Positions 45,326 to 51,213 of a stretch of 51,213 nt of DNA are shown here, in pieces. Where the stretch lies: the NCBI GenBank assembly GCA_005843835.1, contig SZXZ01000112.1, positions 1-51,213 on the forward strand. Direction: 5' to 3'. Within the stretch, counting starts at the first letter, position 1. Each line of letters starts with the position of its first letter. The DNA is from Chlorobium sp. GTDB lineage: Bacteria; Bacteroidota; Chlorobiia; Chlorobiales; Chlorobiaceae. Under the pieces are notes generated by a model. It did not search any database. It was not told where the DNA came from and worked only from the letters and a program-made list of their open reading frames with translations. Position numbers and translations under genes: made by a program.

Positions 45326-46543
45326 TCACTGCAGCATATCGAGCACCTTTTCGATTTTTCCATCAACGATTTCCGGCCTGATATGCAGGAGTCGGCAAAC
45401 CAATGGATAGATATCTAAGGTGTTGAGTTCTTTTGCTGCATAGCCTTTTTTAAACGAGGGGCCTGCGGCATAAAAAATGGCGTGCATCTTTCTCTGGTCC
45501 GGATCAAAACCATGTGAACCTTCAGACACCCGGTCATCGTCACCCAGCTTGACACTCCATCCATTATCAGCAAGAAGGACAAAGTCGAGAGTTCGCGGGT
45601 TTTTTCCGTAATGCAGCTCGGGGGGGATTTCGTCCGACTTCCAAACACGACAGTGCGGAACATGCTTTAGCGCTGCAAAAGCTTTCTCCCTGTTATTATC
45701 CTTTACCTTAAACATCAAAACCGGTGATGAACCCTTGATTTGTGAAAACCATGTCGTGGTAAGATATTCACCAAGTTTCACTGACCTCTTGTGGCTGGTA
45801 GCCTCCATCCCATGATCGGAGACAACAATAAAATTAATATCGGGAAATATGGTAAGCCCTTTTAATTTGCCTGTCAGTTCCGAAAGCTTATGGTCAAGAT
45901 CAACAAGACACTCTTTCATTTCCTTGCTTTCAGGGCCGTATCGATGACCTGAAGCATCTGGTTCGTGGTAATACATCATCACAAGTTGCGGACGTTTATC
46001 CACCGGCAGGGAAAGCCAGCTTATAACTGTATCAACACGGGCAGAAAAAGGGACCTTCTGATCATATTTTTTCCAGTATGTGGGATATCTGCCCCTGATC
46101 GGGGCCTCGGAGCCAACCCAGAAAAAAGATGCCGTCCTTACACCTTGCTTTTCTGCAGTCACCCACACCGGTTCACCACCATAAAAAGCAGCGTCTTCAA
46201 CTGCTGAACGGTCACTGATGCTGTAGTGTCGGGCTGAGGTTGGATCATAGAAAGAGTTTGCCACAATTCCATGATGATCGGAATAGAGGCCGGTTGCCAT
46301 GGTGTAATGATTAGGAAAGGTAATGGAGGGAAATGCAGGCTTGAGTGACTGAGCCCTTACACCAACCTTGGCAAGACTGTCAAAAGTGGCAAGGTGAACC
46401 ATCTCAGGGTAATCACTTCTGAATCCGTCAAGCGAAATCATGACCACACAGGGTTTCTGTGCTCCGCATAAAGGGAAGTAGACGAGCATCATTATAGAGA
46501 GAGCAACAACTCCTGTGATAAGGCCTTTCGTTTTGTTTTTCAT
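45326..46543 (-). CDS. Nucleotide pyrophosphatase/phosphodiesterase-like enzyme (alkaline phosphatase superfamily)
   Basis: A 405-residue secreted or membrane-anchored enzyme with an N-terminal signal/anchor (residues 7-27). It shows the NPP pattern: metal ligand Asp39 in ISLDGFRSDY, nucleophile Thr75 in ITFPNHYTMATGLY, the metal ligands in YHEPDASGHRYGP and VSDHGM, and a C-terminal His (EGSHGFDPDQRKMHAIF). Such enzymes cleave nucleotides, nucleotide sugars or lipid phosphodiesters outside the cytoplasm. The ribosome site AAAGGAGG (46551-46558) precedes ATG 46543 by 7 bases, the strongest in the window. The gene is divergent from the TonB receptor gene, which may import a product or cofactor (inference). 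Confidence 0.9.
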   Translation of the reverse strand: MKNKTKGLITGVVALSIMMLVYFPLCGAQKPCVVMISLDGFRSDYPEMVHLATFDSLAKVGVRAQSLKPAFPSITFPNHYTMATGLYSDHHGIVANSFYDPTSARHYSISDRSAVEDAAFYGGEPVWVTAEKQGVRTASFFWVGSEAPIRGRYPTYWKKYDQKVPFSARVDTVISWLSLPVDKRPQLVMMYYHEPDASGHRYGPESKEMKECLVDLDHKLSELTGKLKGLTIFPDINFIVVSDHGMEATSHKRSVKLGEYLTTTWFSQIKGSSPVLMFKVKDNNREKAFAALKHVPHCRVWKSDEIPPELHYGKNPRTLDFVLLADNGWSVKLGDDDRVSEGSHGFDPDQRKMHAIFYAAGPSFKKGYAAKELNTLDIYPLVCRLLHIRPEIVDGKIEKVLDMLQ

Positions 46544-46803
46544 TGTTTTTCCTCCTTTGACTGAACTAAGTGAGTGTTTATTGATGTACGCTATCCCTTT
46601 CCAGGTAACGCAAAGGAGAGAGATTATGGTGCATTAAACGAGCATGTATCATGACAGTCATATGGTTGTAATTAATGGTTTTAAATAATGGTTTTATTCA
46701 AAGTTTTCAATCCCGTTATACACCGGTAACACATCCGCAACGCATCGCTAAATATATTAGTCAAGTGACTCTTTTATCACTTTTCACCATTAAAAAAACA
46801 GAT

Positions 46804-49521
46804 ATGAAACTTACGGTCAAGATGTTAAAAACCGTAGCACCGATATCGCTTTTTCTTGCGCTGTCAGGAAACGGTCAGGCTTTGGCTGCCAATATTATTA
46901 TTGAAGGTCGGGTTTTCGACAAGGAAACAAGGGATCCCCTGCCTGCTGCCACAGTGGTTGTCCAGGGTACTACACAGGGTGCGGTAACCGATGCTGATGG
47001 TAAATTCAGGCTGGTGGTATCTGATGAAGGATCGCTGAATTTCAAGGCTTCCTATATCAGTTATCGTCCTGAATCGTTAACTGCTCAAGTGACGACAAAA
47101 AAACATAATTATCTTGAATTCCAGCTTTCTCAGGAGAATGTTCTTGCCTCACAAATTGTGGTTCTGGCTGACAGGGCCAAGGAACGCGAAACTCCTGTAG
47201 CTGTATCAACAATTTCTAAACAGCAGATCAAAAGCCAGCTGGGGTCTCAGGATATCCCTCTTGTACTGAACACAACACCAAGTGTCTACAGTACCATGCA
47301 GGGTGGCGGTGCCGGTGATGCCCGTATTAACGTTCGCGGCTTTGACCAGCGGCACATGGGAATCATGATCAACGGTATACCAATCAATGACATGGAGAAC
47401 GGCTGGGTCTACTGGTCGAACTGGGACGGTCTTGGTGACATCACCTCGTCGATACAGATGCAGAGAGGCCTTAGTGCTGTAAATCTTGCTGTTCCCGCAA
47501 TCGGAGGCACCATGAACATCATCACCGACCCTACTGCTATGGAGTCAGGTGTAAGCCTGAAACAGGAGTTCGGGAATGATAACTTCTTAAAAACCACTCT
47601 TGTCGCCAATTCGGGACTTATTGATGGCAAGTATGCTGTAACCGGCGCCGTGGTGCGCAAAACAGGGGACGGAGCTGTTGACCACGCATGGACCGATGCA
47701 TCGGCATATTACCTTGGTGCAGCATGGAACATCAACAAAAATAACAGGCTGGAGTTTTATGCGATGGGTGCTCCTCAGAGCCATGGCCAGAACAATAACA
47801 AGGAAAATATTGCAGTGTATGACAGCCAGTATGCAAAGTCTCTTGACGGCTACAGTCCTGCGGCACTTGCATCCTATCAGGAAAGAGGACGTACCTACAA
47901 CCAGAACTGGTCACCGGTCAGTTCCTCTTATCAGGGCCAGCAGTACTGGAATGGTTCAACCCATGACCGGTATGATGCAAATTATATCAATCAAGCCCAG
48001 AATTATTACCACAAGCCTCTTGTGAACCTGAACTGGTATTCACAGCTCTCTGAATCGGTCAACCTCCTTTCGACAGTTTACTATTCCGGTGGTACAGGCG
48101 GTGGGTCAGGAATACTGGGTACAATCAAACAGTTTAATGCAAACAATGTATCCGGAACTTCCACACCTTTACCATGGCGTTATGACTGGGATGCGACAGT
48201 AGCAGCCAATAAGGCTCAGGCTGACGGACGCTCACTGGGTATTTTGCGTAACAGTGTCAATAACCAGTGGACTATCGGTGCATTGTCGAAACTGAACTAC
48301 CAGGCATCGGAAAACCTTAAGCTTTCGACAGGTATTGATGCCAGAAAAGCGGAAATCGAACATTTCCAGGAAGTCAGAGATCTGCTTGGCGGCACCTATT
48401 ACAACGACACCTACAACCAGTTTCAAACGACGTCCAAGAAAGGTCTTGGAGACAAGATTGCATACTACAACACCAATAATGTCGACTGGCTTGGCACCTA
48501 TGGTCAGGCTGAGTACAAGAGCGGTGCATTCACAGGTTACGGTACAGCAGGGATTTCCACGATCAAGTACCAGTTCACAGACCATTTCACTAAGGATGCA
48601 AATGGCAATGAACGAGTAATAACAGCTGATCCCGTGACCGGCTACCAGTTCAAGGGAGGGGTGAACTATAACGTCACCAGTGAAATCAACCTTTTCACAA
48701 ATATCGGGTATGTTGCAAAGGTGCCGATTTTTGACAATGTCATTGATGATGTCACAGGTCGACTGGTTAACGATCCTAAAAATGAAAAGTTCACTTCGTA
48801 TGAAGCAGGAGCAGTCTACACTTCTCCGGACAAGGATCTCAAACTTCAGGGAAATGTCTATTACACGCAGTGGAAAGATCAGGCTCAAACTGTAAATGTC
48901 ACCAACGCAGATGGCACTGATGGACAGGTATTTCTAAACGGACTCAATTCCAGATACTATGGACTTGAACTCGAAGCTGCCTGGCAACCTGCAAAGTTTG
49001 TCAAGATTGATGCTGCGACTTCATTTGGCAACTGGATGTATACCAATGATGTTAATGGCACCTATAATGATAAACCGGGACATGTGATACCCTATACATA
49101 CTATATCAACGGGTTGAAGGTAGGCGATGCCCCTCAAACACAGTTTGTGCTTGCCGGAACTGTTTATCCTGTCAGCAAACTGTCCGTTCAGCTGGTCTGG
49201 AAATATTACCGTGATCATTATTCAGCCTGGGACCCTTTCACAAGAACAGCGCTTGAGAATGGAGCTCGCCCTCAAAGCTGGAAGATCCCTGATTACAGCG
49301 TTTTTGACCTGCATGCATCATATCGCCTTCCACTGGAGATCAAGAAAGCTGAAATCCGTCTGTTTGCACATGTCTTCAACCTCTTTAACACCGTTTATGT
49401 TCAGGAAGCGGTCGACAATGCAAGCTATGCCAAATTTGACCTGAATCACAGTGCTGATGATGCAGGTGTCTTTCTTGGACTGTCAAGATCCTGGAATGCA
49501 GGTGTAGAGGTGACTTTCTAA
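46804..49521 (+). CDS. TonB-dependent outer-membrane receptor with CarboxypepD_reg-like domain
   Basis: A 905-residue active transporter of the outer membrane. It has a signal peptide (MKLTVKMLKTVAPISLFLAL through ANA), then a 75-residue beta-sandwich CarboxypepD_reg-like domain (GRVFDKETRDPLPAATVVVQGTTQGAVTDADGKFRL), the plug domain (about 120-250, with INVRGFDQRHMGIMINGIPINDMENGWVYW) and a 22-strand barrel ending in Phe. This SusC-like architecture is common in Bacteroidota/Chlorobiota. I choose ATG 46804 because it gives a proper signal peptide; an open extension to 46675 has no similarity. The ligand is unknown; the divergent NPP-like gene is the only functional clue. A strong hairpin follows. 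Confidence 0.93.
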   Translation: MKLTVKMLKTVAPISLFLALSGNGQALAANIIIEGRVFDKETRDPLPAATVVVQGTTQGAVTDADGKFRLVVSDEGSLNFKASYISYRPESLTAQVTTKKHNYLEFQLSQENVLASQIVVLADRAKERETPVAVSTISKQQIKSQLGSQDIPLVLNTTPSVYSTMQGGGAGDARINVRGFDQRHMGIMINGIPINDMENGWVYWSNWDGLGDITSSIQMQRGLSAVNLAVPAIGGTMNIITDPTAMESGVSLKQEFGNDNFLKTTLVANSGLIDGKYAVTGAVVRKTGDGAVDHAWTDASAYYLGAAWNINKNNRLEFYAMGAPQSHGQNNNKENIAVYDSQYAKSLDGYSPAALASYQERGRTYNQNWSPVSSSYQGQQYWNGSTHDRYDANYINQAQNYYHKPLVNLNWYSQLSESVNLLSTVYYSGGTGGGSGILGTIKQFNANNVSGTSTPLPWRYDWDATVAANKAQADGRSLGILRNSVNNQWTIGALSKLNYQASENLKLSTGIDARKAEIEHFQEVRDLLGGTYYNDTYNQFQTTSKKGLGDKIAYYNTNNVDWLGTYGQAEYKSGAFTGYGTAGISTIKYQFTDHFTKDANGNERVITADPVTGYQFKGGVNYNVTSEINLFTNIGYVAKVPIFDNVIDDVTGRLVNDPKNEKFTSYEAGAVYTSPDKDLKLQGNVYYTQWKDQAQTVNVTNADGTDGQVFLNGLNSRYYGLELEAAWQPAKFVKIDAATSFGNWMYTNDVNGTYNDKPGHVIPYTYYINGLKVGDAPQTQFVLAGTVYPVSKLSVQLVWKYYRDHYSAWDPFTRTALENGARPQSWKIPDYSVFDLHASYRLPLEIKKAEIRLFAHVFNLFNTVYVQEAVDNASYAKFDLNHSADDAGVFLGLSRSWNAGVEVTF

Positions 49522-49540
49522 AGGTTATTTTAACTTCATA

Positions 49541-49578
49541 AACAACAAGAGGCGGCTGTTATGCCGCCTCTTGTTGTT
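49541..49578. terminator. Bidirectional terminator between the TonB receptor and LRR genes
   Basis: A 16-bp perfect stem (AACAACAAGAGGCGGC 49541-49556 with its complement 49563-49578) with a TGTTAT loop. It lies between two convergent genes. The A-rich outer left arm and T-rich outer right arm give a T tract on both strands. The loop and stem top share GGCTGTTATGC with the terminator at 19309. Confidence 0.92.
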
Positions 49579-49604
49579 TTATTGGCCTCGCCCTGAGATA
49601 CCAG

Positions 49605-50606
49605 TCAGGCTATAACGTTACCCTTAACATTTCTGGCCACCCTGACTTCTTCTTCGGTAAAAGGGAGTGCGTTATCCGTACAAATAAAATCTCCACCGAT
49701 TTTTTTCAGCTCGCTATCCAAGGTTGTCAGCTGATTTCCTGAACAGTTGAAATGTTCTTTAACTTTTTCAGGTGCTCCTTTAAGCGACTCCAACTGATTC
49801 ATTGAACAATCAAAACTTCCCTTGACTTTTTCAGGAGATTTTTTCAGTGACACAAGCATATTGTTGGAACAATCGAATGTATCGACCTCCTGTGGGGAGC
49901 CTTTAAGCGAGGTTAGATGATTACAGGAGCAGATAAAATTACCTCTAACCTTTTTAGGGGATCCCTTGAGAGAGGTCAACTGATTGCCTGAACAGTCAAA
50001 ATTGCCGGAAACTTCCCGAGGTGCACCTTCAAGTGACAGCAACAGGTTTCCGGGACAGAAAAAATCTCCAAAAATGATGTCCGGCGAATTTGAAAGCGTG
50101 TTGAGATGATTATAGGAACAATCATAATCTCCACCCACAATCTTTGGTGAGCCCTCAAGTGTTGTCAACTGGTTTCTCGCACAATTGAAATCTCCCTCTA
50201 CAAGCTCAGGACAACCTGCAAGCAGAGTTCCAATACCGGAACATATCTCCTCTTTGAATGATGTCAACAAATTACCGGCACAGGAAAAATCACCCATAAC
50301 AAAAACCGGGCAACCTCCCAGAGAGGTCAATTGATTATTTGAACAATCATAATCGCCTTTAACTTCCTCCGGGCCACCTTCCAATGTGGTAAGTTTGTTC
50401 GAAGAACAATTGAAATCACCTTTAATCTTTTTAGGAGACCCCGCAAGCGAAGTCAGTTTATTTCCTGAACAATTAAAATTACCCCTGACTTTTTCAGGAC
50501 AACCTTCAAGTGAGGTTAATCCCTGTTTTGAACAATCAATGTCGCCTGCGCCATCATAATTGTCCATTACGTCAGCAAAGGTTACTGTTGTCACTTTCTT
50601 AGTCAT
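49605..50606 (-). CDS. LRR-like protein with 21-residue Cys-containing repeats
   Basis: A 333-residue repeat protein with no signal peptide or membrane helix. From residue 22 to 305 it is thirteen tandem units of about 21 residues with the pattern [ND]-F-x-C-S-x-N-x-L-T-S-L-x-G-x-P-x-x-V-x-G; unit 5 has a 12-residue insert and unit 10 lacks one residue. A degenerate cap (306-333) ends the array. Conserved C-S-x-N-x-L places a Cys at the same point in each turn of a solenoid, forming a ladder. The short N terminus (residues 1-21) carries no catalytic domain. Proteins of this kind usually bind other proteins; the target is unknown. It ends at the terminator shared with the TonB receptor. Confidence 0.85.
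   Translation of the reverse strand: MTKKVTTVTFADVMDNYDGAGDIDCSKQGLTSLEGCPEKVRGNFNCSGNKLTSLAGSPKKIKGDFNCSSNKLTTLEGGPEEVKGDYDCSNNQLTSLGGCPVFVMGDFSCAGNLLTSFKEEICSGIGTLLAGCPELVEGDFNCARNQLTTLEGSPKIVGGDYDCSYNHLNTLSNSPDIIFGDFFCPGNLLLSLEGAPREVSGNFDCSGNQLTSLKGSPKKVRGNFICSCNHLTSLKGSPQEVDTFDCSNNMLVSLKKSPEKVKGSFDCSMNQLESLKGAPEKVKEHFNCSGNQLTTLDSELKKIGGDFICTDNALPFTEEEVRVARNVKGNVIA
49692..50543 (-). repeat. Tandem array coding for 21-residue LRR-like units
   Basis: Thirteen consecutive units, mostly 63 bases long, inside the LRR-like gene. At DNA level the units are diverged, with only the Cys-Ser-x-Asn-x-Leu core well conserved, so the array is old rather than freshly expanded. An insertion of 36 bases in unit 5 breaks the phase. 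Confidence 0.8.
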
Positions 50607-50662
50607 GATTTTCTCATAAGAAAATTAGAACAAAAAAAACTTGGTATGGACTGCATTTAATG

Positions 50663-50830
50663 CTACTGATTTTCGATGATATCATCAAGCACATTTGACT
50701 CTTTATTCATCACGCCAGAAAGAAGTCTATGATCGTTGAGTAACGATTTCAAGGAATCAACTGTATGAGTACAGGCAAAACCTTTCATTTGAATCATGCC
50801 AGGTATTGTTCCTCTTACGGGTGATTTCAT
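50663..50830 (-). CDS. Possible small protein (55 residues)
   Basis: An open frame from ATG 50830 to TAG 50663 in the gap between the LRR gene and the DUF2934 gene. The product reads MKSPVRGTIPGMIQMKGFAC and continues with helical, acidic sequence to DDIIENQ. I do not recognise it. There is no clear ribosome site, but the amino acid make-up is coding-like and the gap is otherwise empty. Confidence 0.35.
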   Translation of the reverse strand: MKSPVRGTIPGMIQMKGFACTHTVDSLKSLLNDHRLLSGVMNKESNVLDDIIENQ

Positions 50831-50993
50831 ATGATTGACAGCACAGAAAAAAAAGTTTACAGAGACGTCACACGGCCCCCCTTGCCATGGCCAAGAGAAA
50901 ATTGTAACATTTATTGTTGGAAAGTTATATGTGATATGTGTGTTATAATTATGTGTTTATTACTTGCTGATTAACCAATTAACGAGATCAATC
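50831..50993. other. Intergenic region before the DUF2934 gene
   Basis: Together with 50607-50662 this belongs to a 387-base stretch between two good genes, whose only candidate gene is the small ORF at 50663-50830. The part nearest 50994 is A/T-rich and probably carries the promoter of the DUF2934 gene; no motif could be fixed with confidence. Confidence 0.45.
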
Positions 50994-51179
50994 ATGGCAA
51001 AAGGAACGAACAAAGCTGAAGGGTTGGCACCGGATTTTTACGAAGAAACCGTATCCGCAACCGAACAACAGGAAGAAGAAGTTAGACTTGCTGCGTATTA
51101 TCTTTGGGAATCGAAAGGAAAAGAGCACGGATCAGATGTAGAGGACTGGGTTGAAGCAGAAGAACTTGTAAAATACTGA
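50994..51179 (+). CDS. DUF2934 family small protein
   Basis: A 61-residue acidic protein whose C-terminal part (VRLAAYYLWESKGKEHGSDVEDWVEAEEL) matches the DUF2934 pattern: a helix with Tyr/Trp, then G-x-DxxDWxxAE. The function of the family is unknown. ATG 50994 is preferred; the frame is open back to 50964 but without a ribosome site, and GAGAT lies about 10 bases before 50994. The N-terminal 25 residues are polar and variable. The right edge of the window follows 34 bases later. Confidence 0.8.
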   Translation: MAKGTNKAEGLAPDFYEETVSATEQQEEEVRLAAYYLWESKGKEHGSDVEDWVEAEELVKY

Positions 51180-51213
51180 CAACCAGTAGACACTTATCCC
51201 AAAAGGCCACTCA

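Noticed and set aside
46673-46696. 11-base direct repeat TAATGGTTTTA, 13 bases apart, before the TonB receptor
   Set aside because: Short, AT-rich and only two copies; chance is likely, and there is no recognised regulator site.

Overview
The window reads as a piece of a Gram-negative chromosome, most likely a green sulfur bacterium (Chlorobiaceae, Chlorobium/Pelodictyon type). This is inference from content. The evidence is outer-membrane proteins (a beta-barrel protein, TolC, a TonB receptor), a B12-binding radical SAM protein of the class that includes the bacteriochlorophyll side-chain methylases, a MenI-like thioesterase, and transporter genes of the Bacteroidota/Chlorobiota style. Base composition is moderate, with an AT-richer patch around 43.2-44.9 kb.

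Layout. 0-2.3 kb: tail of an unknown gene, mscL, an outer-membrane beta-barrel protein and a small unknown gene behind an AT-rich palindrome. 2.3-5.3 kb (minus strand): a polar amino acid ABC transporter with two odd parts, a substrate-binding protein whose two lobes are in swapped order and an ATPase carrying an extra degenerate HATPase/RsbW-like domain. 5.5-10.8 kb (minus): an Old Yellow Enzyme, a hybrid PAS/PAS/GAF histidine kinase and RmuC. 11-14.7 kb (plus): a YugP-type metallopeptidase, an APC amino acid permease, an SDR oxidoreductase and thymidylate kinase. 14.8-19.3 kb: a trehalose-phosphatase-like HAD protein followed by a beta-phosphoglucomutase/GH65 phosphorylase fusion, closed by a good terminator. 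19.4-23.5 kb: queA, ispD, tRNA-Met, tRNA-Gly, a MenI-like thioesterase and the B12/radical SAM protein.

23.5-33.4 kb is a long minus-strand run: lipoyl/octanoyl transferase, panB, pssA, purS, purQ, an MFS transporter, a YihY/BrkB protein, dnaX and aspS. The dnaX gene is split by a run of ten A residues. The zero frame gives a gamma-length product of 397 residues, and a -1 shift joins a 193-codon C-terminal region, giving a tau-like product of about 585 residues. 33.6-35.8 kb (plus): a CoA-binding protein, ddl and a TPR-like protein. 35.9-41.8 kb: a TolC/MacA/MacB-type export operon with one ATPase and two different permeases. 41.8-43.2 kb (minus): a DUF1848 protein and a small XRE-like protein. 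43.3-45.3 kb: an AT-rich glycosyltransferase with small unknown genes. 45.3-49.5 kb: a nucleotide pyrophosphatase/phosphodiesterase-like enzyme diverging from a TonB-dependent receptor. 49.6-51.2 kb: a 21-residue-repeat LRR-like protein, a possible 55-residue protein and a DUF2934 protein.

The points most worth a second look are the dnaX A10 site, the permuted binding protein with its odd ATPase, the GH65/beta-PGM fusion beside a phosphatase, the Cys-ladder LRR protein, and a shared hairpin sequence at several gene ends. No CRISPR array, insertion sequence, rRNA or prophage was seen. All functions are read from motifs by eye; no database search was possible.
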